64,000 bases of DNA from Pseudomonas sp. B33.4 (GCF_034555375.1 NZ_CP140706.1:3897001-3961000), one strand, 5' to 3'. Counted from the stretch's first letter, positions 21,227-30,655 are shown. The notes: a model not told the origin generated them from the sequence alone. Made by a program: numbers and translations.

Positions 21227-22192
21227 CTAACAACGCTTCAGGGCCTGCTTGTGCGCATACATCGCGCCATCGGCATCCGCCAACAGTCGATCCACGGTCT
21301 CATGGCGTTTGGCGTCGTATTCAATCTGCCCGACGCTGAAGCGAATCGCATACCCCCGGTGCAACGTGGCATTGCGCTCTTCGAGAATTTCCTTGAGCCG
21401 CGCCATGATTGCCGTGGTTTCGATGTGGCTTGAGCCGGTCAACAGCGCGACAAATTCATCGCCGCCCAAGCGTCCGACCACATCGCTTTCGCGAAAGGCA
21501 ATGCGCAGCACATCGGCGAAGGTCTTCAGCGCACTGTCGCCCTCGGCATGGCCATAAAGATCGTTGATCTGCTTGAAGTCATTCAGATCAAAAAACAGCA
21601 AGGTTGCCGGGCGCTCCAGCCGTGCGCACGCATCGAGTGCATGCTGGGCCAGTTGTTTGAAGCCGCGACGGTTGGACAGCAGCGTCAGCTCGTCCATGCT
21701 CGCCATCTGCACGGCCGTCAGCTCTTGCTCGGCCATTTCCGCCAGATCGCGCAACAGCGCGCGCTCTTCATCATCGAGATCACGGGGTTTGGTGTCGATC
21801 AGGCACAGCGTGCCCATCTTGTTGCCGTTGGGCACGGTCAAAGGGTAGCCGGCATAGAAGCGGATATTTGGCGCGCCGGTGACCAGCGGATTGTCATGAA
21901 AACGTACGTCCTCCCTGGCGTCGGGCACCAGCAGCAGGTCGTTCTGAAGTATCGCGTGGCCGCAGAACGAAACATCCCTCGGCGTTTCAGTGGCATCAAG
22001 GCCCACACAGGACTTGAACCACTGCCGATCCTTATCGACCAGTGTCACCAGTGCAATCGGCACGTTGAACAGGCGCTTGGCCAACCGCGTCAGCCGATCG
22101 AAACGTTCCTCCGGTGCCGAATCGAGAAGATCGAGGCCGTGCAACACCTGAATCCGCGCAGCTTCATTGGCGGGTTTTCCTGGAACCAGCAT
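21227..22192 (-). CDS. GAF-GGDEF diguanylate cyclase
   Basis: This 321-residue cytosolic protein has an N-terminal GAF domain (about residues 20-155) and a C-terminal GGDEF domain (about 165-320) that should make cyclic di-GMP from two GTP. The active-site motif is intact (GRLGGDEFVALL), and RESD five residues upstream is a canonical inhibitory I-site for product feedback. ATG 22192 is preferred because GGAG lies 7 bases upstream; the GTG at 22198 is too close to it. No membrane segments are seen. The GAF ligand is unknown. Confidence 0.9.
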   Translation of the reverse strand: MLVPGKPANEAARIQVLHGLDLLDSAPEERFDRLTRLAKRLFNVPIALVTLVDKDRQWFKSCVGLDATETPRDVSFCGHAILQNDLLLVPDAREDVRFHDNPLVTGAPNIRFYAGYPLTVPNGNKMGTLCLIDTKPRDLDDEERALLRDLAEMAEQELTAVQMASMDELTLLSNRRGFKQLAQHALDACARLERPATLLFFDLNDFKQINDLYGHAEGDSALKTFADVLRIAFRESDVVGRLGGDEFVALLTGSSHIETTAIMARLKEILEERNATLHRGYAIRFSVGQIEYDAKRHETVDRLLADADGAMYAHKQALKRC

Positions 22193-22254
22193 TCGCACAC
22201 TCCATTGTCATCAATGCACTTGAGCGTAGCGCAAATCAGCGAGGCTTCACCCCG

Positions 22255-22833
22255 TCAGATCCCCGCCACCGGACACGGCCCGCCGGCATCGGCCCACAGC
22301 TTGAACTGCGCGACAAAAATATCGTGCGGCACTGGCACCGGCGCGCGCCCTGCCCCGGGGTTCCAGCCCCAGAGCACCAGTTTGTCTTCGCTGACGTGTT
22401 TGAGCAGTGCGGCAAAGTCGCGATCGCCGTTGCTGGAGCGGTCCTTGATCATCGCGCAGAGCTTGTCCGGCGGCAGGCCGATCCAGGCCATTTTGTGTGA
22501 CGCCGGCGGCAGGCTCCAGTGCGGCGCCCCCGGTGGCGCATGCGGGCCGTAACTGGCAGGTGGATTGTTTTCGGCGTGACAGGTGGCGCAGGGCAAACCG
22601 GCGGCGCCCTTGCCGTCCATGCCGCGCACCACGTTCATGGCGTGGGGAACGCCGGCGTCGAACTGCAACGGTGAATCGCCGGGAATGTGGCAGTTCTGGC
22701 AGCGCGGGCTCTGGAACACTTTCTGTACCGTGCCGAACGCCTTCAGCGCTTCCTGATCATCGGCGAAAAGGTCCGAGGCATAACCGCCCAGCCCCAACAG
22801 AATCACGGTGCCCAACACTAGATGTCGTTTCAT
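22255..22833 (-). CDS. Two-haem cytochrome c subunit of a molybdenum hydroxylase
   Basis: This 192-residue exported protein has an N-terminal signal peptide (ending near SDLFA) and two haem-binding CXXCH sites, CQNCH at about residue 46 and CATCH at about 83. It starts one base after the stop of the Mo-subunit gene, so it belongs to the same operon. In related isoquinoline-oxidoreductase-like enzymes, c-type cytochromes take electrons from the 2Fe-2S subunit towards the respiratory chain; that role is inferred here from context. It is not a standard three-haem alcohol-dehydrogenase cytochrome. Confidence 0.82.
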   Translation of the reverse strand: MKRHLVLGTVILLGLGGYASDLFADDQEALKAFGTVQKVFQSPRCQNCHIPGDSPLQFDAGVPHAMNVVRGMDGKGAAGLPCATCHAENNPPASYGPHAPPGAPHWSLPPASHKMAWIGLPPDKLCAMIKDRSSNGDRDFAALLKHVSEDKLVLWGWNPGAGRAPVPVPHDIFVAQFKLWADAGGPCPVAGI

Positions 22834-22834
22834 C

Positions 22835-24997
22835 TCACACCCCCGACAGTTGCAACGGCAATTCGCGCAGGCGTTGCCCGGTCAGGGCGAACACCGCGTT
22901 GGCCACCGCCGGCGCGGTCGGCGGCACACCGGCCTCGCCGATACCACCGGGCTTGTCGCTGCTCGGCACGATGTGCACCTCGACCACCGGCATCTCGTTG
23001 AGCCGCAACACCTGATAATCGTGATAGTTGGACTGCACCACCGCGCCGTTCTTGAGCGTCAGTTTGCTGTGCAGCGCCATGCCCAGACCGAAAGTGATGC
23101 ACGACTCCATCTGCGCGGCGATGCTTTGCGGATTCACCGCAATCCCGCAATCCACGGCGCAAACCACGCGGTGCACGCGAATCTTCAGATTGTCCTGTGA
23201 CACCTCGGCGACCTGCGCCACGTAACTGCCGAATGACTCATGCACCGCCACGCCCAGCGCATGGCCGTCCGGCAACGGGGCTTTCCAATTGGCCTTTTCC
23301 ACCGCCAGATTGAGCACACCGAGATGCCGAGGATGATCCTTGAGCAAGGTTCGTCGGTATTCGACCGGATCCTTGCCCGCCGCCGTGGCCATTTCATCGA
23401 TCAGCGATTCCATGACAAAACCGGTGTGACTATGGCCCACCGAGCGCAGCCACAACACATTGATGCCGGTTTGCGGCGAATGCAGATCGACTTGGTGATT
23501 GGCCAGGCCCTCGATGTAAGGGCTGTCGGAGACACCTTCGACCGACGTTGCGTCAACGCCGTTCTTGACCATGGTTTTTTCCAGCATCGTCCCGGCCATG
23601 ATCGACTGTCCGACCAGCACGTGTTGCCAGCTCGACGGCATACCATCGGCGCCCAGACCGATCTTCGCTTGATGCAGGAACATCGAACGGTAATAACCGC
23701 CACGGATATCGTCTTCGCGCGACCACACGGTTTTCACCGGCATCGCAGCGGCTTTCGCCACTTGCACCGCTTCGGCGACAAAGTCAGAAGTCGGATTGGC
23801 CCGGCGACCAAATCCACCGCCCAAAAACTCAGTGTGGATTTCGACCTGCTCGGGTTTCAGCCCGGTGATCTTTCCCGCGACCATTTGATCGAGCGTCTGG
23901 AATTGGGTGCCGGTCCAGATCTCGCATTTTTCCGCGCTGATCTTCACCGTACAGTTGAGCGGTTCCATCGGCGCGTGGGCCAGATACGGCACGCTGTATT
24001 CAACGTCGATTTTCTTCGTCGCCTTGCCGAAACTGCCCTTGGCATCGCCGGCCTGACTCGCTGATATACCTTGTGTCGCGGCCAGTTTGCGGAAGCTCGC
24101 CAACAGTTGTTCGCTGCTCAAGTCCGCATGCGGGCCAAGATCCCAATCAATCTTCAGCACATCGCGGCCCAGCTTCGCCGCCCAATAATGATCGGCAATC
24201 ACCGCCACGCCGGTCGGCACTTGCACCACCTTGTGCACGCCCGGCACCGCCAACGCTTCAGCGCCTTCGAAGGATTTAACGCTGGCGCCGAATACCGGTG
24301 GGCGCGCGACCATCGCGGTCATCAAGCCTTCAAACTGCACGTCCATGCCGAACCTGGCGCGACCGGTGATTTTCTCCGGGGTATCGAGGCGTTTGGTCGG
24401 TTTGCCAATGACTTTCCAGTCCTTGGCTTCCTTGAACGTAATCGACTTCGGATCCGGTACCGGCAGTTGCCCGGCGGCATCCGCCAACTCGCCGTAAGTC
24501 GCACGTTTATCGCCAGCAATCACCACACCGGATTCGGTGCGAATCGCCGATGGCGCCACTTCAAAGCGTTTCGCCGCCGCCTCCACCAGCATCTGCCGAG
24601 CGGTCGCGCCGGCCAGGCGATAACGGTCAAACTCCATCCACGTCGACGTCGAACCACCGGTAATCTGCATGCCGCCAAACCCCGGCATGCCGTAATCCGC
24701 CGCCGACGCTGGCGAGTGCTCGACGCGGATCTTCGACCAGTCCGCGTCCAGTTCCTCGGCGATCAACATGGTCAGCCCGGTCCAGATGCCCTGGCCCATC
24801 TCTGAATGGCCGAGCAACACGGTGACGCTGTTGTCTGCCGCAATGCGCAAGAACGCATTCGGCGCGAAAACCTTGCCTTCATTTTCCGCTGCATAGGCAA
24901 ACTTGTGGCCGCCGGGGACGACAAACGCCACCACCAGGCCGCCGCCCAACACGGCACTGCCCTTGAGAAAACCCCGACGCGATACAGGACTGTTCAT
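22835..24997 (-). CDS. Molybdopterin-binding subunit of an isoquinoline 1-oxidoreductase-like dehydrogenase
   Basis: This 720-residue protein is the large subunit of a xanthine-oxidase-family Mo hydroxylase of the IorB type. It starts with a twin-arginine signal (SRRGFLKGSAVLGGG), placing the enzyme in the periplasm. The duplicated Ald_Xan_dh_C2 domains carry GHSEMGQGIWTGL, EFLGGGFGRRANP and GGIGEAGVPPTAPAVANA, which bind the cofactor and hold the catalytic Glu. It lies between the 2Fe-2S and cytochrome genes. The substrate (an N-heterocycle or aldehyde) cannot be assigned. Confidence 0.9.
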   Translation of the reverse strand: MNSPVSRRGFLKGSAVLGGGLVVAFVVPGGHKFAYAAENEGKVFAPNAFLRIAADNSVTVLLGHSEMGQGIWTGLTMLIAEELDADWSKIRVEHSPASAADYGMPGFGGMQITGGSTSTWMEFDRYRLAGATARQMLVEAAAKRFEVAPSAIRTESGVVIAGDKRATYGELADAAGQLPVPDPKSITFKEAKDWKVIGKPTKRLDTPEKITGRARFGMDVQFEGLMTAMVARPPVFGASVKSFEGAEALAVPGVHKVVQVPTGVAVIADHYWAAKLGRDVLKIDWDLGPHADLSSEQLLASFRKLAATQGISASQAGDAKGSFGKATKKIDVEYSVPYLAHAPMEPLNCTVKISAEKCEIWTGTQFQTLDQMVAGKITGLKPEQVEIHTEFLGGGFGRRANPTSDFVAEAVQVAKAAAMPVKTVWSREDDIRGGYYRSMFLHQAKIGLGADGMPSSWQHVLVGQSIMAGTMLEKTMVKNGVDATSVEGVSDSPYIEGLANHQVDLHSPQTGINVLWLRSVGHSHTGFVMESLIDEMATAAGKDPVEYRRTLLKDHPRHLGVLNLAVEKANWKAPLPDGHALGVAVHESFGSYVAQVAEVSQDNLKIRVHRVVCAVDCGIAVNPQSIAAQMESCITFGLGMALHSKLTLKNGAVVQSNYHDYQVLRLNEMPVVEVHIVPSSDKPGGIGEAGVPPTAPAVANAVFALTGQRLRELPLQLSGV

Positions 24998-25016
24998 CGT
25001 CTATCTCCCCGCAAAA

Positions 25017-25472
25017 TCAGCCGATTTCCGAAGCACGCTTCACCGCTGCGCGAATTCGCGGATAGGTGCCGCAACGGCAGATATTGCCGGAAAGCGCCTG
25101 ATCGATATCGCTGTCGGTGGGTTTGGGGATTTTTGCCAGCAAGGCGGCGGCCGACATGATCTGCCCCGACTGGCAGTAACCGCATTGCACCACGTCGAGT
25201 TCGGCCCAGGCTTGTTGCACCGGGTGCGAACCGTCGGTGGACAGGCCTTCGATGGTGAGGATTTTCTGGCCGTGGGCCACGGCGGTTGCGGGCGTGATGC
25301 AGGCGCGGAGCGGCGCGCCGTCAACGTGCACGGTGCAGGCCCCGCACTGGGCCATGCCGCAGCCGAATTTGGTACCGGTCAGGTGCGCGACATCGCGCAG
25401 GACCCAGAGCAACGGCATGTCCGCAGGGACATCGAGCTCCTGATCCTTGCCATTGATATTCAAGGTCAGCAT
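25017..25472 (-). CDS. (2Fe-2S) subunit of the same Mo hydroxylase (IorA-like)
   Basis: This 151-residue protein carries a plant-type ferredoxin cluster ([16 protein letters not shown] plus a later Cys, about residues 40-65) and the second, molybdopterin-proximal cluster (CGYCQSGQ and [10 protein letters not shown], about 100-140). It passes electrons from the Mo centre to the cytochrome. It is the first gene of the minus-strand operon, 19 bases upstream of the Mo subunit. It has no signal peptide of its own, so it probably rides through the Tat system with the large subunit. Confidence 0.92.
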   Translation of the reverse strand: MLTLNINGKDQELDVPADMPLLWVLRDVAHLTGTKFGCGMAQCGACTVHVDGAPLRACITPATAVAHGQKILTIEGLSTDGSHPVQQAWAELDVVQCGYCQSGQIMSAAALLAKIPKPTDSDIDQALSGNICRCGTYPRIRAAVKRASEIG

Positions 25473-25737
25473 CGGGGAAATTCCTCAGACTCACGGTGTT
25501 CTGAAGGGGCGCCGCTGTGGCCATCAATGCCTACGCGCGCCTCGGCTTATCCCTTTCAGCAAAGCCTAATTTGCGCGTGAAGCCAGACGTTGCGACCACC
25601 GGTCATGCAGATGTCGACTTTAATCCTACAGTTGATAACGGCTCGCACTGAGCCTGCGCAGCAGAAATCCATCATGAGCAAAACCGGTCCGCGCCTGCCG
25701 CGCGGGTTACCTATCACATTGGTCTGGAGTCGCGAAC

Positions 25738-26568
25738 ATGGGATTTGTCACCACCAAAGACGGCGTCGAGATTTTCTACAAAGACTGGGGCCCGAAAGAC
25801 GCGCCGGTGATCCACTTCCACCACGGCTGGCCGCTCAGTTCGGACGATTGGGATGCGCAGATGCTGTTCTTCCTCGGCAAGGGCTTTCGGGTGATTGCCC
25901 ATGATCGGCGTGGGCACGGGCGTTCGAGCCAGGTCTGGGACGGGCACGATATGGACCATTACGCCGACGATGCGCTGGCGGTGGTCAATCATTTGGGCTT
26001 GAAGAATGTCGTGCACGTCGGCCACTCGACCGGGGGCGGTGAGGTCATTCATTACATCGCCCGGCATGGCCAGGACAACGTCGCCAAAGGTGTGCTGATC
26101 AGCGCGGTGCCGCCGCTGATGGTGCAGACCGAGAGCAATCCGGGCGGGCTGCCGAAGTCGGTGTTCGATGATTTTCAGGCGCAACTGGCGGCGAATCGCG
26201 CGCAGTTTTATCGGGATATTCCGACCGGGCCGTTTTATGGCTACAACCGGCCGGGTGCCACGCCATCGGAAGGGATCATTGCCAACTGGTGGCGTCAGGG
26301 CATGATCGGTGGGGCGAAGGCGCATTACGACGGGATCGTGGCGTTTTCGCAGACGGATTTTACTGAGGATTTGAAGAAGGTCACCGTGCCGGTGCTGGTG
26401 ATGCACGGCGAAGATGATCAGATTGTGCCGTATGCGGATTCGGGGCCGTTGTCGGCCAAGTTGCTGCCTAATGGCACGTTGAAATCGTATCCGGGGTTTC
26501 CGCATGGGATGCCTACGACGGAGGCCGAAACGATTAACGCGGATCTGTTGGCCTTTATTCGCGGCTGA
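25738..26568 (+). CDS. Alpha/beta hydrolase, non-haem chloroperoxidase-like
   Basis: This 276-residue cytosolic alpha/beta hydrolase resembles cofactor-free haloperoxidases/esterases. The nucleophile elbow is GHSTGGG (Ser at about residue 98), the acid lies in HGEDDQIVP and the catalytic His in PGFPHGMP near the C-terminus; the oxyanion-side motif is HHGWPLSSDDWD. GGAG lies 8 bases before ATG 25738. It is divergent from the Mo hydroxylase operon (265 bases between) and convergent with the GFA gene. The physiological substrate is unknown. Confidence 0.9.
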   Translation: MGFVTTKDGVEIFYKDWGPKDAPVIHFHHGWPLSSDDWDAQMLFFLGKGFRVIAHDRRGHGRSSQVWDGHDMDHYADDALAVVNHLGLKNVVHVGHSTGGGEVIHYIARHGQDNVAKGVLISAVPPLMVQTESNPGGLPKSVFDDFQAQLAANRAQFYRDIPTGPFYGYNRPGATPSEGIIANWWRQGMIGGAKAHYDGIVAFSQTDFTEDLKKVTVPVLVMHGEDDQIVPYADSGPLSAKLLPNGTLKSYPGFPHGMPTTEAETINADLLAFIRG

Positions 26569-26597
26569 GATCATTGGCAGCCGTACACATCCCCCCT

Positions 26598-26684
26598 GTG
26601 GGAGCGAGCCTGCTCGCGAATGCGATCTGTCAGTTGAACTTGAGCTGAATGACCCACCGCTTTCGCGAGCAGGCTCGCTCCCAC
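26598..26684. repeat. REPIN (family A)
   Basis: Inverted halves GTGGGAGCGAGCC...CTCGCGAA lie between the convergent ends of the alpha/beta hydrolase and GFA genes. Confidence 0.92.
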
Positions 26685-26712
26685 AAGGGGGATGTGATTG
26701 GGCTCACGTCCA

Positions 26713-27105
26713 TCATTCCTCTGTGCGTCCCGTGCTTTCACGATCACGCTCGTAGTGGTGAGCCAGTGGAAGCACCGGCAGCCACGCCTCGCGGCGAATG
26801 GTCCAGAGTTCGTAGGTGGGTTTGAACTGATTCGGCTCATCGAGTGACCCGACGTTGACCTCCACTTCATCTGCCGAATGCGTGAAAACCGGTGAGCCGC
26901 AGCGCGGACAGAAAAAGCGCCCGTTGTAGTCGCGGGTTTCGCCAGTGACCTCCAACGCATCCTCAGGAAATATGGCCGAGGTACCGAACAGCGCGCCGTG
27001 GCGTTTGCGACAGTCGAGGCAGTGGCAGATGCCGACTCGGTAGGGCTGGCCTGTCACTTCGAAACGGACATCGCCGCACAGGCAGCCGCCAGTCAATCGA
27101 TTCAT
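26713..27105 (-). CDS. GFA-family (glutathione-dependent formaldehyde-activating enzyme-like) protein
   Basis: This 130-residue protein has the zinc-binding cysteine pattern of the GFA/CENP-V fold: GCLCGDVRFE (about residues 7-16), CHCLDCRK (about 28-35) and FCPRCGSPVF (about 65-74). The family includes glutathione-formaldehyde lyases and many proteins of unknown role; the substrate here is undetermined. A strong GAGGAGG Shine-Dalgarno precedes ATG 27105. Its tail after about residue 120 is hydrophilic. Confidence 0.88.
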   Translation of the reverse strand: MNRLTGGCLCGDVRFEVTGQPYRVGICHCLDCRKRHGALFGTSAIFPEDALEVTGETRDYNGRFFCPRCGSPVFTHSADEVEVNVGSLDEPNQFKPTYELWTIRREAWLPVLPLAHHYERDRESTGRTEE

Positions 27106-27132
27106 ATGACACCTCCTCTGCTCGACTGCAAA

Positions 27133-27552
27133 TTACAGATCGTCCAAATCGGAAAAGGCAATCCTGCCCAGCGTCCAAGGCTCAACAATCTGGCAATGCA
27201 CATTGCGCAGGAATGAGCCCCACTCGCTTCGGTTATGGGCATCCGGGCCGGTGACCGTCAGTAACAGATATTCATCCCGAAACGCGTCATAGGCATAGAT
27301 CAGCCAAAAGTCATTATCAGCGTCGTCAACCAATACAGTGCGGTAATACTGACGATTTATTTTTGCCCATCGAGCTTGCAGTGACGAAGTACTGGCAAGG
27401 TGGATATGGTGCATATCGGTCAGATCGAGTCGTTCGTCACGCCCGAAAATCCCGGGTAATTCACCGCACACCTTGTAGTTATAAAAATGTGCAGCGAAGT
27501 TTTGCCAGTTAGTGATTTTTTCAAAAAGCGCAGAAATCTTGATGGCTGGCAT
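27133..27552 (-). CDS. YafO-family toxin of a type II toxin-antitoxin system
   Basis: This 139-residue protein matches E. coli YafO in its core: HFYNYKVCGELPGIFGRD followed by HIHLA parallels the YafO segment with FGRD and HIHLA at the same spacing. YafO is a ribosome-dependent mRNA interferase. The rest (WLIYAYD, LLLTVTGPDAHNR) also fits the toxin's sheet and C-terminal region. It starts 6 bases after a tiny upstream gene on the same strand, the usual antitoxin position. G+C is visibly lower than in the neighbours, hinting at acquisition. The toxin call is good; activity is untested. Confidence 0.78.
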   Translation of the reverse strand: MPAIKISALFEKITNWQNFAAHFYNYKVCGELPGIFGRDERLDLTDMHHIHLASTSSLQARWAKINRQYYRTVLVDDADNDFWLIYAYDAFRDEYLLLTVTGPDAHNRSEWGSFLRNVHCQIVEPWTLGRIAFSDLDDL

Positions 27553-27558
27553 TCAGGC

Positions 27559-27705
27559 CTACTTTGTAATAGGTAGCCTGCCAGTGATCACAAATTTATC
27601 GAACACTTTCTGCCCATCACGCGCGGCTTGCCGAACATCAAGGAATGTCAGCTCATCACGAACTTCCTTTTTGTCAGGTTTGTCGGTCTTTCTGGTGGTG
27701 GCCAT
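27559..27705 (-). CDS. Candidate small antitoxin partner of the YafO-like toxin
   Basis: This open frame encodes 48 residues from ATG 27705, which has GGAGG five bases upstream; an in-frame ATG at 27732 would give 57 residues but has no good ribosome site. The product is highly charged, starting MATTRKTDKPDKKEVRDE and ending DKFVITGRLPITK. It ends 6 bases before the toxin start. It is about half the size of E. coli YafN (97 residues, Phd/YefM type) and shows none of that family's N-terminal pattern. The assignment rests on position, spacing and charge. Confidence 0.6.
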   Translation of the reverse strand: MATTRKTDKPDKKEVRDELTFLDVRQAARDGQKVFDKFVITGRLPITK

Positions 27706-27741
27706 CGGAGCCTCCGAAGGATGTGTATTCATGCTGACCAG

Positions 27742-27755
27742 CTTAAGTGATTAAG
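27742..27755. promoter_or_regulatory. Palindrome upstream of the toxin-antitoxin pair (possible operator)
   Basis: CTTAA and TTAAG arms flank a 4-base spacer (GTGA), 37 bases upstream of the short antitoxin start. Type II modules usually autorepress at such a palindrome. No convincing -35/-10 pair was found, so this is tentative. Confidence 0.4.
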
Positions 27756-27998
27756 TTTTGACCGGCAAACGATAGGATCTTGTTTCAAGGCAGACAAGTC
27801 GGCGGATTCTTGCAGATATGTAGGTCATTACACCCAAAATTGTAGTCCGTAAAACTCCTGAATTTAGATCTCATTGCTCGGCAATGCCCATTGGTAAACA
27901 TCATCCGGTTATCACGTTTAAAGCACACAAACCGTTACGCCATCCTCCCTACAACACCTTGCGCCGTTACCTACGCGTACGCCAGAATCCGCCGGCTT

Positions 27999-28249
27999 AC
28001 ACGGCTATGGGCCGGGCTATATCGTTTGCCTGTCACTGCAAAACAGTGATCGGGTTTGGTAGCCCGTCTGTAATAGCCGTGTGACAACATCCTGTGCTGT
28101 CTCTTTGTGGAGCTCAGTTCAATGGTAGTCATGCGTGGGGCTCACTCGTGAGCGCCGGGTTCCTATTGCAGCCGGTCTACCAACCCGCGTATGGCCACCA
28201 CCCACTCGTTTGGTAGCGAGAGTGATGGCTCCTTAAACTGCGATAGGAG
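27999..28249 (+). ncRNA. Candidate structured leader RNA of the DUF6124 gene
   Basis: The 525 bases from 27733 to 28257 hold no convincing gene but dense pairing. A perfect 10-bp stem (27999-28008 with 28073-28082) encloses two hairpins: TCACTG/CAGTGA (28033-28049) and CGGG/CCCG (28051-28066). A second domain is closed by 28130-28135 with 28188-28193 (one G-U) and contains GCTCA/TGAGC (28140-28153) and CGGGTT/AACCCG (28156-28187). A third hairpin CTCG/CGAG (28205-28220) has the same 8-base loop, TTTGGTAG, as the 28051 hairpin. CTACCAA at 28177-28183 is complementary to that loop. Finally CTCCT (28229-28233) can pair with the Shine-Dalgarno AGGAG (28245-28249). Confidence 0.6.
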
Positions 28250-28257
28250 TTTCATCC

Positions 28258-28623
28258 ATGTTCAAAATCACGCCCAACCCACCGATCACCGATCCAATCC
28301 CTCACGACCCCGCGCTTAACCCGCAAAAGGTCAAAGAAGCCACCGACCGCGCCCTCGACTACTACCTGCGACCCGAAGCACTGGGCGCTCCACCAAGCTC
28401 GCCCCCGTTTCGCCCGGTCTATCTGGTCGACCCCACGCTGGATGAAGAAACCCTGTTGGTCGAAGCCTGTGAGTCGCTTTCCTACGCCCACTCCATGGCC
28501 GGTAACATCGCCAACTCGATAGGCGGCCCGGAGCGCAAACCGCTGCTGGCGCTGCAACAGGTGATCATGCTGAACGAGCTGTTGGTCAACCGACTGCTGG
28601 ACAAGCTGCGCATCCCGCAGTAG
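28258..28623 (+). CDS. DUF6124 family protein
   Basis: This 121-residue cytosolic protein belongs to a family that I know mainly from Pseudomonas (DUF6124), function unknown. The N-terminal third is proline-rich and presumably disordered (ITPNPPITDPIPHDP); the C-terminal part (about residues 60-118) is alpha-helical, with LLVEACESLSYAHSMAGNIA and LLALQQVIMLNELLVNRLL, and may dimerise. AGGAG lies 8 bases before ATG 28258 and can be masked by an upstream CTCCT, suggesting translational control by the leader. A terminator-like hairpin follows the stop. Confidence 0.75.
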   Translation: MFKITPNPPITDPIPHDPALNPQKVKEATDRALDYYLRPEALGAPPSSPPFRPVYLVDPTLDEETLLVEACESLSYAHSMAGNIANSIGGPERKPLLALQQVIMLNELLVNRLLDKLRIPQ

Positions 28624-28638
28624 TCAACAGACGGACTG

Positions 28639-28668
28639 AGTGAGGGGTCACACCCTCACTTTCGCTTT
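28639..28668 (+). terminator. Probable terminator after the DUF6124 gene
   Basis: An 8-bp stem AGTGAGGG / CCCTCACT with a 6-base loop lies 16 bases past the stop. The T-tract is broken (TTTCGCTTT), so termination may be partial. Confidence 0.6.
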
Positions 28669-28750
28669 GCCGCCTCCCGCAGATTGATGAGCAGAACTCA
28701 TCAAGCCATCCCGATTTATCCGTCTAGTCCCCACCAGTCACCTCGCTTAG

Positions 28751-29692
<942 letters not shown>

Positions 29693-29822
29693 CCTGAAAA
29701 TGGACCTGATATCGATGTCTTAAAGAAAATCGGCGTTCGGGGTTGTGGTGAATGCGCTGATCTACAAGCCCTCGCCCGCGTTCAGCGTCCATACTGTGGT
29801 TTTCAAAAGTCGGGACACCGCC

Positions 29823-30491
29823 ATGCCCTCCCCCGAATCCAGCCTATTGCAGAGCTGGCATGCCAACGCTGATGCCTGGATCGAAGCGATCCGCAGCGGC
29901 GCCATTGAAAGCCGTCAGCAGGTTACGGATCAGGCCATCCTGTTGGCGATCATGGGCCGCCAGCCGCAGCGCGTGCTGGATCTGGGGTGTGGCGAAGGCT
30001 GGTTGTTGCGGGCGCTGGCGGATCGGGGGATTGAAGCTGTCGGTGTTGATGGCGATGCGCGGCTTATTGAAGCGGCGCGTTTGGCGGGGGCGGCGCGGGT
30101 GCATGTCGCCTCTTATGAAATCCTGGTCGATGGCAAGATCGACATCGGTCGCGACTATGACCTGATCTGCGCCAATTTTTCATTGCTGCATCAGGACATC
30201 ATTCCGTTGCTTGCGGCGATGAATACGCTGCTTGTTCCCGGCGGGGTTTTAGTCATTCAGACACTGCATCCGTGGGCTGTGGCGGCTGGGGATTATCAGG
30301 ATGGCTGGCGCGAAGAATCGTTCGCCGGGTTCAAAGGCCAGTGGCAGCCGATGCCGTGGTATTTACGCACGTTGTCGAGCTGGCTGAATGCGCTGGACAT
30401 GGCCGAGTTCCAACTGGCCAGCCTGCAAGAACCACAACACCCGCAAAATCCGCTGCCGCAGTCGTTGCTGATGGTGGCTGAGCGCCGCTGA
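29823..30491 (+). CDS. Class I SAM-dependent methyltransferase
   Basis: This 222-residue methyltransferase shows motif I VLDLGCGEGWLLRAL (about residues 50-64), an acidic motif II end (VGVDGDARLI) and motif IV YDLICANFSLLHQ. ATG 29823 is chosen because the chain then begins at the conserved SLLQSWHANADAW segment; the upstream start at 29745 adds 26 poorly structured residues. The substrate is unknown. It stands alone, followed by a family C REPIN. Confidence 0.87.
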   Translation: MPSPESSLLQSWHANADAWIEAIRSGAIESRQQVTDQAILLAIMGRQPQRVLDLGCGEGWLLRALADRGIEAVGVDGDARLIEAARLAGAARVHVASYEILVDGKIDIGRDYDLICANFSLLHQDIIPLLAAMNTLLVPGGVLVIQTLHPWAVAAGDYQDGWREESFAGFKGQWQPMPWYLRTLSSWLNALDMAEFQLASLQEPQHPQNPLPQSLLMVAERR

Positions 30492-30516
30492 AATTTTAGA
30501 AACACCACCCATCATT

Positions 30517-30603
30517 GTGGGAGCTGGCTTGCCAGCGATGAGGCCGTAACTTCAACATCAATGTTGCCAGACCCACCGCCATCGCTGGCAAGCCAGCTCC
30601 CAC
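30517..30603. repeat. REPIN, family C
   Basis: Perfect 24-base inverted arms GTGGGAGCTGGCTTGCC... (30517-30540) and their complement (30580-30603) are separated by a 39-base spacer. Halves of this family also occur near 21109. Confidence 0.9.
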
Positions 30604-30655
30604 AGTGATTTCAGTTGTTCCCGGAATTTGTGGGCACCACAGAAACCTGTGGGAT

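Noticed and set aside
27512-27754. An 80-codon plus-strand frame across the toxin start
   Set aside because: It is antisense to the small antitoxin candidate, which has a better ribosome site and operon position.
27884-28084. A 66-codon plus-strand frame upstream of the DUF6124 gene
   Set aside because: It has no ribosome site and its end lies inside the paired stems of the leader; sequence constraint there is better explained by RNA structure.
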